Shown here in pieces: positions 1-8,514 of a stretch of 15,373 nt of DNA. Below the pieces are notes generated by a model. It was not told the DNA's origin and did not search any database. It was given only the letters and a program-made list of their open reading frames with translations. Every line of letters begins with the position of its first letter. Position 1 is the first letter of the stretch. Source of the stretch: Jimgerdemannia flammicorona (lineage: Eukaryota > Mucoromycota > Endogonomycetes > Endogonales > Endogonaceae). Made by a program: the position numbers and the translations under genes. The stretch covers positions 1 through 15,373 of the forward strand of contig RBNI01003686.1 of the NCBI GenBank assembly GCA_003990745.1, in the 5' to 3' direction.

Positions 1-371
1 CCCCCCTACCCCTTCCCGATGAAAGACTACCTTATCTAACACTATCGCTACCCTCCTACCACTCTGCTCACAGATCCTCACCACCAGACTGCGACGTCAG
101 CCCCCTGAAGACCCCAACCCACCCACCATCCAATCAGCAGATCCTCCAATAGCCCTTTCCATCTTAATACCTTCTCCCCCAGTCTCAGCTGCTGTCTCTC
201 CTCAAATACAAAAAACCAATGACCCACCAGTCCTACCTATATTACTAATACCTACCCTACAGTGAGCCAACTATTACCCACCCCACCCACAAGCCAAGAT
301 CGCAAGTCCCCCCAGCGACCTCCCTCCCCCACCAGCCTATGCCCCACACCCAGTCGATCCCCTATCTTAGC

Positions 372-464
372 CCAAAAGTCCCCCAAAACCTCACACTCTC
401 CTAACCAATGTTCTGGCATCTGTACATGACCCCCAGCTCTCCCAACATCATAACACTCCTCACA
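372..464 (-). other. C-terminal zf-RVT-like Cys/His motif of LINE ORF2
   Basis: Within the ORF2 tail of copy A, residues follow C-x2-C-x14-H-x4-C-x6-W (CEEC, then EHWLGECEVLGDFW). This arrangement resembles the reverse-transcriptase-associated zinc-binding (zf-RVT) module found after the thumb in many LINE ORF2 proteins. The preceding stretch KFWVVWWRML also fits the conserved lead-in to that module. In that family the module is thought to bind nucleic acid; here the assignment is by pattern only. The forward segment D at the right edge stops just before the equivalent cysteines. Confidence 0.6.
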
Positions 465-1205
465 GTCAAATTGTCCACCATCCACCAAATGCCCCATATG
501 GAAATTCAGCATAATATTCCTCTGCAACATTCTCCACCATACCACCCAGAACTTGAGGAGAAGCCACCTCCATACCTCTGCGCTCCAAGACCAGATACTA
601 GCCCAGTCCCACTCCTCACCGATCCCTGCCACCTGCCAGCCACTTGGCCAAAGATCCTGGCCAAGCCCCTGCTGGCACTCTACTCCCTCCCCAATATCGA
701 ACATAACAAGTGGCACACCTCTAAGGAGCAATCTATCTCAATGCCACATATTCGGCCCCTACACTGTCTCCCCCTTATTACCTTGCCAGTGCAGGCCAAT
801 TTGGTGCACGCCATCAGTCACGCCCTACCAAAAGCCCTTAAACTGCAGCCACCGAATTCCATTCAGCTCCACCAAAGAGAGCAGATCGCTGGAGGACCCC
901 CAAGGAGATGTTCACATCTCCCATACCTTCTGCATCAGAGGCACCCAACTTCTGCCATGCAGTTCCACAGCTCTTTTCAACCACCAGGCTCGCAAACAGT
1001 ACAGTCTCTTAGGAAAGTCCACTAGTCCAAGACCTCCCCTGACTACCAGCCTCACAAGAGTATCCCAACTGATCTGGGACCTCCTCCTCGCCCAAATCCA
1101 ATCCCTAGCCATCTTCATCAGCTTCTTCACTACCCATGCTAGGAAGTTGAGGTGATATGCCACATACCACAGCTTGGGGAACCAGTAAACATTCAGAATT
1201 GACAC

Positions 1206-1208
1206 TCA
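1206..1208 (-). other. In-frame TGA in the RT thumb, shared by copies A and B
   Basis: The thumb of copy A reads ISLAG, stop, VSILNVYW in one frame. Copy B has the same TGA at 11230-11232. LINE and related reverse transcriptases usually have AGR here, so the stop is best explained as CGA to TGA. Its presence in both copies suggests it was inherited from their common source, or that the same CpG mutated twice. Confidence 0.8.
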
Positions 1209-2769
1209 CCCTGCTAGAGAGATATGGCAACCTCCCCATCCTTGAAGAGCCTCCCCCCAAATGTTCACCCTGCTCTCCCACCACCCTTGTGGCAAGACAG
1301 AACCATATATAGAGAGGAAGATGCCCAAATACTGCACCACCTCACCAGTAGGGACAATTGTTCCAATGACATCCCCACCCACTAGCCCATTCCCTAGCAC
1401 CATTGTCTCACACTTATGCCAGTTGAGCTTCGCCCCCGAGTGGGCCTCATACCATTCCACAGTCTTCTGTAGTACCGCTACATCTGCCACATTCCCAAGT
1501 CCAACCACCATATCATCAGCAAAGGCCCCCACCTTCCACCCTATACCATATATAGAGAGCCCCACCACCTTCCGGCGAATCCTATCCATCAATGGCTCCA
1601 GCAAAAGGGCATAAAGAATAGGGGACAGAGGATCCCCCTGAGGAACTCCTCTTCTCAAGGAAAATGCCCTCCCATGGTGACCATTACACATCAGAGCTAC
1701 CCAACTGCTCTCCAGCAGACTCAACATAGAGGTGCTAAACCTTGGGGGAACTCCAATTCGGTCCAATACCTTGCCCAGCCATACCCACCATACACAGTCA
1801 TAGGCCTTCTCCTGGTCCAAAAAGACCAACCTTCCATCCAGGCCACAGGCCTGGGCCCCTTCAATCATACCATGAACCCACACAGTCCCATCTCTTATAA
1901 GTCTGCCCCCAACAAAGCCCCGCTGCTCCTCCCCCAGCACCTGTTGGGTAACTCTCTGCAGCCTTGTGACAATCACCTTAGTCACCATCTTCCTGTCCAT
2001 GTCCAGAAGCATGATCAGCCTCCAGTTCTTCCAGTCTTCTCTCCTCCCCTTGTCTTTGTACAATAAGACCACCAGCCCAAGATCCTGCTCTCCCACCCAC
2101 TCACCACTCTGAAGGACATGGTCACAGAGAGCAGCCATCTCACCCAAAACTCCAGGGACATTGACCATCTTCTTCCAGAAGTCCCATGGCAATCCATCCT
2201 CCCCTGGCACCGTCCCTAGTTTAGTTGCTGTCAGGACACTCTGAATCTCTTCCCCCTGCACCAGTAAGATCAAGTCACCCAGTCCAGCTACCTGTGGCAG
2301 CCCCCACTCTTCCAGTGTATCTGCAATCTCCACTTCATCAGCACCCCCTTCTCTCTCACTCCACAAGCCCTGCTATCTCTCCTTCAACACCCCTAAGATT
2401 TGTTGCATACCATGTATCATATCCCCATCAGCATCCAGGACCCTATCCCACTGATGTTGTACTCTCCTGGCTTTGAGAAGTCTTGATAAGTATCCAGTAG
2501 GCCGCTCACCCTCCTCAAGCCCCTGCTACTGTAGTCTAGCAGCCATGCCCCGCATATGAGTCTCCTCCTCTTCCCTCAACACCTGTTGTAGTTCCACAAT
2601 CTCCAATTTTGCCCTCTTGATCCTCCAATCCTCCACCCCAACAACAGTGAGCAAATCCACCCAATCCATTTGTAATCTCCTCAGCCTGTTGGAAGCACAC
2701 CTTGTGCACCTCCTCCTCTGCCTCCCAGCCTCTCTACCAGCCTCTCCCCAATAAGCCCTCACAGCCTCT

Positions 2770-2776
2770 TTTACTC
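2770..2776 (-). other. Internal deletion junction in copy A (ORF1 to RT linker)
   Basis: On the minus strand, sequence like copy B ORF1 (near 14,499) switches to sequence like the copy B ORF2 linker (near 12,796) within a few bases. About 1.7 kb is lost, removing the ORF1 C-terminal part, the ORF1/ORF2 spacer and the whole AP endonuclease. The reading frame also shifts from the ORF1 frame to the ORF2 frame at this point. The breakpoint is uncertain by several bases because both sides are purine-rich. Confidence 0.8.
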
Positions 2777-3872
2777 CCAGATACCTCAGCCCCAACTGCC
2801 TTCTTCTTCACCTCTACTGTCATACTCGCCAGAAGCTCCCTCTGTCTCCTGTGCCCCTACACCCACTCCCACTGCCCCTTGTCTATACGGATATGCTTCC
2901 CCTCCACCACCTCCAGATGTGTCAACTCCTCATACATCTTCCAGGCCCTTGCCCTCCTCTCCACAGCTCCACTCATCTCCTCCAATGCCTCCAACAAATC
3001 CTCCTCCTCCTCCTTACTCTCCTTCACCCTCGACACCTTACAGATGAATGCCCCCCACATCAGTACAGAAGGCCAGTCACTTGCCTTCCCTGTGGCCTCC
3101 TTTCCCACCAGCCAAATCCTGACATCAATGTCACCTGTCCTGATTGTTGTCCCCTCCCACACCTGAAAGCCGATGTCCACCATGTTGCCATAATCAATCA
3201 TCACCTCCTCCACCCTCTTCCTAGTCTCCTCCTTAGTCACCATGAGCACCCCCTTCACCAGAAGCTATACCACCCTGGGGTTCTATCACAAGCACCACAC
3301 CATGGGGACCACCACCTCCCCAACCACGACTCCAGTCTTCAATGCCTCATCCAGTGGCCCAGCCTCCTCAAAGCCCACCTCGACCCCCTCCAGACCCTTC
3401 AAGAACTTTACTGAAGCTGCCCCAGCCACCTGCTTCAAAATAAGTCCCAGAACCATCCTCGCCGTCACCACCAAGCCCCAGAAGCACAAGGTCACTGCAA
3501 ACTCCAAGATTGACTTCTTGAGTAACAGGGCCACCACCAGCCCCATTATACCATCCGCCAGGTCCCTCTTCTACATTGGAAACCCCTGCCCCACCTGGCC
3601 ATCAGCCATTACATCTCTTTTTTTTTCCTGATTCCCTGTCACACTCCCATCAACAGTCACACCCCCAGCTACAGCACCACCAGCCCCTACACCTGCACTC
3701 CCAGCCGGAGCACTGCCCCCCCTCCCAAGGCTTGCCTTGCCCTTCTCCTACACATTACCAGCCCTATTACCAGCTGGCCACCCACTCCCCTTAATCTTGT
3801 CTGCGAAGCTTGGGAGACCAGATCTTCCCCCATTGCTACTGGACACCAGCCCCCCTCCAGAGTCTTCTCCAT
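2776..3872 (-). pseudogene. LINE ORF1 remnant, N-terminal and middle parts (copy A)
   Basis: ORF1 of the LINE, expected from the family to bind element RNA, although I recognise no RRM or CCHC knuckle. A possible ATG start is at 3872-3870; the homologous protein continues in another frame, so a small indel lies just after it. A low-complexity Gly/Ala-rich N-terminus is followed by a conserved core (ALLLKKSILEF, then KQVAGAASVKFLKGLEG) at 3546-3286. Next comes the block MVTKEETRKRVEEVMIDYG, an RTGDIDVRI strand and an acidic run (SKEEEEEDLLEAL) with coiled-coil character at 3258-2857. Adjacent TGA and TAG codons lie at about 3282-3277, and TAG interrupts QWEWV/GH near 2854. The C-terminal third is deleted. 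Copies B and C confirm the frame. Confidence 0.82.
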
Positions 3873-4074
3873 TCTTTGGTCCTCTGAAGGCCCCTATCTC
3901 CAGGCCATAATCCCTTCCCAGTCAAAGGCCCTAGATCCACCCAACCTAATATGTGCACCTGTATAGTCATTGCTCACTATGTTGCTAGTCACCTTTCACT
4001 AAAAACATTGTCAAAAGTATTGCTTGAGTCTTGTGTCACCTGAATGTTACCGGTAAAAGGTCTGTCTCCTTGAG
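3873..4074. other. Unassigned spacer between LINE copies A and C
   Basis: About 200 bases between the possible ORF1 start of copy A and the last recognisable reverse transcriptase sequence of copy C. It could be the 5' UTR of copy A, a piece of copy C too decayed to align, or both. I see no open frame, RNA gene or clear target-site duplication in it. Confidence 0.5.
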
Positions 4075-5750
4075 TATAGCTCTACTCTCTTCTAGTAAGT
4101 TGACCATTGCTATCTGGAACTAGTGAGAGATACCAATCCTATCCAATATCTTCACCAATCAGATCTGCTAAACACAGTCATATATCTTCTCCTGATCTAG
4201 AAAAACCAGTCACCCATTCAGTCCACAGACTTGTGCTCCTTCAATAATATCATAAACCCAAGCTGTGTCATCCTTAATGAGCTGGCCCTCTACAAAGCTC
4301 CACTGCTCCTCACTCAGGACTTACTGAGCCACCTTCTGCAACCTTACTACCACTATCTTAGTAACTACTTTCTATCTATATCCAGAAGCATAATTGGCTG
4401 CCAGTTCTTCCAGTCCTCTCTCCCACCCTTATTCTTATAAAGCAGCACTACCAGCCTCAGATCCTGCTCACCCACCCATCTTCAGACTGTAGTATCAAGT
4501 TACAAAGCTCCATCAGCTCCCTCAATACTTTAGGGACTCCCACTATCTTCTTCTAAAAGTTCTAGAGTAGACCATCCTCTCCTGGTACTGTGCCTAGCAT
4601 AGTTGTAGCAAAAACCTGATGAATCTCCTCCTTATATATAGGCATCACTAAGCTATCCAGCTCTTCTGCTTAAGGTGGGTGCCAATCCTCCAAGGTCTGA
4701 TCAATGACAGCAGCATCAGCCCCACTCTCCTCCTTACTCCACAAACTACTCTACTCTCTCCAGAGCCAACAGACCAGTCTAATCTTCCAGAAGCCTAGTT
4801 AATCTAGTAGAAGCCCACATTGCTCTCTTCCTCCTCTGGCTTCCAGCCACCTTACCAGTCTTTCTTCAGTAAACCCTAGCAGCCTCTTTCATCCTTATCT
4901 ACTGGACTCCAACTGGGGCTCCTTTCTGTATCCAACCTTCCACTCTCTACTAAATATCCTTCGCCCACTTGTCCCATAGTACCTTATCATCCAATAAAGA
5001 GGAATTGAGATACCAATGTCCACGCCCATCCTCACTCTTTCCAAAATGTCTCTATCTTAGCAGCCCTCAATGATCAGACCATAGATACCACTCAGCCTCC
5101 AGTGACTTCCAAACACTTAAGCCCCAGCAGTTCACCATCAGAACTCAGTCAATCCTTGTCCCCAGATCACTTACTCAGTATGTATATACTCTCCTATTAC
5201 TCCAAAACTCTCTGCCAGCATCCACTAGAGCATTTAGCCTTTCTACTTCCTCCTATACCTCCAGATCACTACTCCTACCCTCAGCCCCCTACTCTCTGTC
5301 CATCCTATCCACCAGCACATCTCTGACCATATTAAAGTCCCCTCTAAGCATATCTACTCCTGTCTCTGTAAGAGCCCCACTCTCTTGGAGACCCTTCACC
5401 TAATATACATACTCATCTCTTACAGCAGGACAATAGTAGGAACCCACTATAACTAGCCTCTCAACCTGTTCATATCCACTCCCCCCAAACCAGTCTGTCT
5501 CCTCAGCTCCTCATATCTCATATCTCCCCTCTGCCTCTCCAGACCAGAATCTCAATCTTGCTCTTCCAAACCATCTCACCTCCCCATTTCTTTGTCTATT
5601 CCAGTCTATCCAAATCATCCTTACATCTGACATCCTGCAAAAGAAAGAGATCAGCCTTCAATCTCTTCAGCCAAGTAAAAATGTTTCAATGCCAAAATGA
5701 ACCCCATAACCCATTCATATTCAATAAAAAATATTAGTTGTACTGTTTAT
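4075..5750 (-). pseudogene. LINE ORF2 remnant: AP endonuclease and N-terminal RT (copy C)
   Basis: Decayed ORF2. The start aligned with copy B is ATA at 5750-5748, a likely mutated ATG. The endonuclease opens with MNGLWG and IFTWLKRLKADLFLLQDVRC, matching the AP endonuclease N-terminus (asparagine-containing first motif, then LQ[E/D]). Further on, VGSYYCPAVRDEY and MLRGDFNMVRD give the internal GDFN motif near 5,330. The linker KEAARVY is present, then a deletion at 4741-4755 joins it directly to SLWSKEE. The RT portion shows the fingers/palm region up to VKILDRIGI, where recognisable sequence ends. Many stops at positions that are Gln, Arg or Trp in copies A and B. No RT catalytic FADD box remains. 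Confidence 0.8.
4741..4755 (-). other. Internal deletion junction in copy C ORF2
   Basis: In copy B about 0.25 kb (roughly 12,400-12,646) encodes a charged linker between the endonuclease and the reverse transcriptase. In copy C the sequence goes directly from the start of that linker (LLALERVE) to SLWSKEE. The breakpoint differs from the larger deletion in copy A, so the two losses were independent. Confidence 0.65.
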
Positions 5751-5781
5751 AAGGAATCTTGTGAAATAGCAAGTGCATTCT
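5751..5781 (-). other. ORF1/ORF2 spacer of LINE copy C (31 nt)
   Basis: The ORF1 stop TAG is at 5784-5782 and the codon equivalent to the ORF2 start is at 5750-5748, leaving 31 nt. Copy B has exactly the same spacing (13657-13687) although the two copies are well diverged. The constant length suggests it matters for ORF2 translation, for example by reinitiation. Confidence 0.6.
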
Positions 5782-7673
5782 CTACTGCTCTATATTTATC
5801 TCCTTCTGAGCCAAATCTAGATTGTATTCAGCAGCCACTGCCTTCTCTTCAATCTTCTTAGTCTCCAATCCAATCAGTAGTTCCCCATTCTTTTTCTCCT
5901 TGAAATCCTCACAATACTCTAGGCAGACCTCCTGCCAGAGCTGTAATCTATAACACTCTGCCCAACAGAAGGCAGCCCACTCACCAGTAGCAACTGCTAG
6001 CTTGGCCTCCCTCTCCTTATCAACCTCATACTCTTTCTTTTCCAGAAAAACTACAAGAACCTCTGCCTTCAGTGCCTCCACCACTCCATTACTATGCAGG
6101 ATCTGTGCCCAATACTCTTCACTCATCACTCTCAGGTCCACCTCTCTCAACTCCTCCACTGCAAAGTTATTCATCATTTGGCACATCTATAGTAAGTTTT
6201 CCACCTCCTTCCCCCCTGAAGTTGCTGGCCTTCCTCTATCTAGCATTGAGGTATCAGTCTCTGTACTCATAGTCTCATCCTACTCCTCTTCTTGGACATC
6301 CACCAGTTCATCCTCACTAGCCACCACCACCTATCACCCCTTTGCTACCTCAGGAACTCCAAAGTATACTCACTGGGTCTTCCATATGGGCATATCCTCT
6401 ACCACTCTACCCCTTGAAGCTGGACCTCATCTAATAAGAGGAGTAAGAGGTAGAGAGTCCTCCCAGATCTTGAATGTATTATCTATATATGGGTCATTAC
6501 CAGTTATCTCCTTGTCTACTTCTGGCCCCTTCTCTACATTCTCTCTATCTTCACTGGCCCAGACACTCACTTTGGCTCTCTCTATGACCTCAATTCCACT
6601 AGTATCCTTCTTTGCCCTGCTCTCCAGATTCACCAATAGCTCTCTCTGCCTTTTATATCCTTGAGACCTTTCCCATAGCTTCTTATCCACATTGATCTGT
6701 TTTCTATCTACCACCTCCAAATGCATTGACTTTACATATGCCTTCCAAGCCTTTGTCCTCTACTCTACTATACTACTCAGCTCCTTCAGTGCTTCTAACA
6801 AATCCTCTTCCTCCTCCTCACTCTCCTTTACCCTCATCACCTTGCATAAGAATGCCCTCTATATCATTACTAAAGGCCAGTCCCTGGCCTTTCTAGTAGC
6901 TTCTCTTCCTGTTAACTGAATCTAGATATCAATATCTCCAGTTCTAAAAGAGGTCTCTTCTCAGACCCAGAACCCAACATCAATCATCTCCTCATATTTG
7001 GCCATGACTTCCTCAACTCTCCTCCTCATCTCTATAGTAGTCACTATAGACACCCCTTTCACCAGAAGTTGCACCACCTGGGATCCCACCTCAAGCAATA
7101 TGCCATCAGAATGTACACCTCCCCAACAGTTAGCCTAGCCTTCAACACATCCTCCAATAGTCCAGTCTCCTCAAAGCCTATCTCTATCTCTTTCAATTCC
7201 TTCAAGAACTTCACAGATATCACTCTAGCTACCTGCTTTACAATTAGTCCTAATATCATTTTCACTATTACTACTAAATCCCTGAAGCACAAAGTGACTG
7301 TAAACTCCAAGATTGACTTCTTGAGTAATAGAGCTACTGTCAGGCCCATTACACTATCTGTCAGATCCCCCATCTGTCTAAGCCCCATCCTCTCAGCCCT
7401 ACTATCAGCAATTACATCTGGATTTTTTTCCAGATCACCAGTTACTACCTCATCAGCAGTCACACCCCCAGCCACTACTCTACCAACCCTTTCACCCAAT
7501 ACCCCCAAGGGAGCCCCTTCTGGTCCTCCAGCAGCAGTCTTCTCCCTCACTGTCTCCTGGCCCTTTCTCAGTCAGCCCTTCAGCCCATTCACTGGCTGAC
7601 CCCTCTTCACCATATCAGTGAAGCTTGCTCTCCCTGTCCCCTGTCTTCCAACTCTGCTCTCCCCCTCTTCCAT
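5782..7673 (-). pseudogene. LINE ORF1 remnant, nearly full length (copy C)
   Basis: The only ORF1 here with both ends. The ATG at 7673-7671 (MEEGESR) is the best start: it precedes the conserved RASFTDMVKRG block that aligns with copy A. The frame stays open from 7550 to 7059 and includes the core ALLLKKSILEF. A one-base loss near 7,075-7,081, relative to copies A and B, shifts the frame. The rest continues in another frame: RTGDIDIQI, an acidic helix SEEEEEDLLEAL, HLEVVDRKQINVDKK (6726-6427), and the C-terminal block at 6186-5782 (EELREVDLRVM, EYWAQILHSNG). The terminal TAG is at the same place as in copy B, so it is probably the natural stop. About 630 codons overall. I recognise no known fold; RNA binding is inferred from family position only. 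Confidence 0.82.
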
Positions 7674-8063
7674 ATTCTCCCACCAGCAGACCCCTCATAC
7701 TTCCCCCCAAGCCAGGTATAATAACTCTTATTTCTATCTCTCTCTGATCCTTTGGATACTTAGGGAAATAAGGTATTACTTAGGGACTTAGTATATAATG
7801 TGTACCAAGAAGCCTTCAGTTGAAGAAGTGCTCACTTGAAAGTAGTTATAGTAGCAGTGCCTTATCTTTCAAAGGTCTTTCTCTGGTTTGCTCTATCTTT
7901 TAAGAGTCTTATTCTTTGCTATATACAGACTGAATTTATCTTGGAATTTAGGTTCAATAGGTTTACTTAAGTCTTTGGAGATTTATATACTGGTCTCAGT
8001 TCTGGCAGAAGTTAGCTAGACTTCTGGAGTTTGGTCAGAAACACTAGAGTCACTTAGGTATCA
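7674..8063. other. Gene-free AT-rich stretch, possibly LTR-derived
   Basis: No supported gene. Sequence upstream of LINE copy C ORF1 may include its 5' UTR up to about 7,740. Beyond that lies AT-rich DNA continuous with the LTR-like segment on the right, so part may be U5 or leader of an LTR element read on the minus strand. I could not find a convincing primer-binding site. Confidence 0.35.
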
Positions 8064-8138
8064 TTACTAAGACTTAGGGGAATGTGTGTGTGTGTGGGGA
8101 GACTTGATTCTTGTATCAAGGACTGAACTAAAAACTGC

Positions 8139-8144
8139 TTTATT
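8139..8144 (-). promoter_or_regulatory. Possible polyadenylation signal AATAAA
   Basis: AATAAA on the minus strand, about 20 bases downstream of the TATAAATA box at 8171-8164. TATA followed closely by a poly(A) signal is the usual arrangement across the R region of an LTR and is unusual for an ordinary gene promoter. Confidence 0.4.
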
Positions 8145-8163
8145 TTGGATGGAAACTGGGGGG

Positions 8164-8171
8164 TATTTATA
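8164..8171 (-). promoter_or_regulatory. TATA box (TATAAATA) of the LTR-like segment
   Basis: A perfect TATAAATA on the minus strand followed by ACCCCC. Direct repeats lie about 60-120 bases upstream, consistent with U3 enhancer elements. Confidence 0.45.
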
Positions 8172-8230
8172 CAAGTTGGTCTGTAATTTCTGACTAAGTA
8201 TGAGTGACTAATTTGGTAACTATAGTGAGG

Positions 8231-8290
8231 TTTGTGATCATGACCTTTGTTAGGTCATTTTTGACAAAAACAACTTTGTGATCAGGACCT
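8231..8290. repeat. Paired 16-base direct repeat with a small hairpin
   Basis: TTTGTGATCATGACCT at 8231-8246 is repeated as TTTGTGATCAGGACCT at 8275-8290 (15 of 16 identical, 44-base spacing). The first copy overlaps an inverted repeat, TGACCT at 8241-8246 with AGGTCA at 8252-8257. This looks like a duplicated protein-binding site upstream of the minus-strand TATA box. Confidence 0.6.
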
Positions 8291-8514
8291 CAATTACTAG
8301 GTAATGATCAGCTGCTGTGGTAATAGTTGCTATAGTGCCAATTGTCAGAGATAAACTGGATATTATTCTTCATATTGTTTTTTACATCATTCATTCATTA
8401 TTTGTAATATCATATGTTATGCTTGATTGTATGACATCATTACTAGATCATATAATTACTCATCTTGTCATGTCTTATCTATTCACTCATTTGTTCTATT
8501 ATATACTTCTCTCC

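Larger units (their letters stand above)
1..2775 (-). pseudogene. LINE ORF2 remnant: reverse transcriptase plus Cys/His tail, endonuclease missing (copy A)
   Basis: The polymerase half of LINE ORF2, which would make cDNA directly at a nicked target. All recognisable parts from 2775 down to about 252 lie in one minus-strand frame, broken by stops but not by indels. Longest open stretch is 2366-1206. Motifs there: the fingers sequence GEDGLPWDFWKK, motif A FLDQEKAYD, the motif B region RRGVPQGDPLSPIL, and the catalytic FADD box (AFADDMVV), so all three catalytic aspartates remain. The thumb continues at 1205-912 after an in-frame TGA at 1206-1208. A Cys/His motif follows at about 464-372. Stops include TGA at 909-911 and three more between 911 and 731, two of them at codons that are Trp in segment D. 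Below 252 the frame is increasingly interrupted. The AP endonuclease half was lost in the internal deletion. Confidence 0.9.
1..3872 (-). mobile_element. LINE copy A, internally deleted non-LTR retrotransposon
   Basis: A non-LTR retrotransposon read on the minus strand. Its 5' side is near 3,872, where a possible ORF1 start lies, and its 3' side runs off the window at position 1. It carries an ORF1 remnant and the reverse transcriptase plus Cys/His tail of ORF2, but no AP endonuclease. Comparison with copy B (11,031-15,046) shows about 1.7 kb missing at 2770-2776. Between about 3,873 and 4,075 I see neither ORF1 nor reverse transcriptase homology, so the exact 5' end and any target-site duplication are unresolved. 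The 3' UTR and tail are outside the window. Translated segments are close to copy B and clearly more distant from copy C. Confidence 0.88.
4075..7673 (-). mobile_element. LINE copy C, old degraded non-LTR retrotransposon
   Basis: A second member of the same LINE family, same strand as copy A, more diverged and more AT-rich. Element order is preserved: ORF1 (7673-5782), a 31-nt spacer, then ORF2 with AP endonuclease and the first part of the reverse transcriptase. Sequence alignable to the copy A reverse transcriptase ends near 4,075, just after LDRIG and the following helix. The rest of the RT is absent, and copy A begins close by. This is compatible with copy A having inserted into copy C, but the other half of copy C would lie left of the window. 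A second internal deletion of about 0.25 kb lies at 4741-4755. Confidence 0.85.
8064..8514 (-). repeat. LTR-like promoter segment of a decayed retroelement
   Basis: Read on the minus strand, this stretch has the order expected of an LTR: a U3-like part with two near-identical 16-base repeats and a small hairpin (8231-8290), a TATAAATA box at 8171-8164, and AATAAA at 8144-8139 about 20 bases later. A short GT-repeat follows at 8083-8096. I found no second copy in the window and no clear TG...CA ends or target duplication, so it could be a solo LTR, the 3' LTR of the element to its right, or an unrelated promoter. Confidence 0.4.

Noticed and set aside
408..1025. Plus-strand open frames opposite copy A (here and at 553-1155, 2702-3166, 2851-3414)
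   Set aside because: Each is antisense to LINE sequence that aligns between copies in the minus-strand frame. They contain no recognisable domain.
3615..3630. T-run near 3,620 as a terminator or LINE poly(A) tail
   Set aside because: It lies inside the aligned coding part of ORF1 (copy C has a T-run at the same place), so it is just Lys-rich coding sequence on the minus strand.
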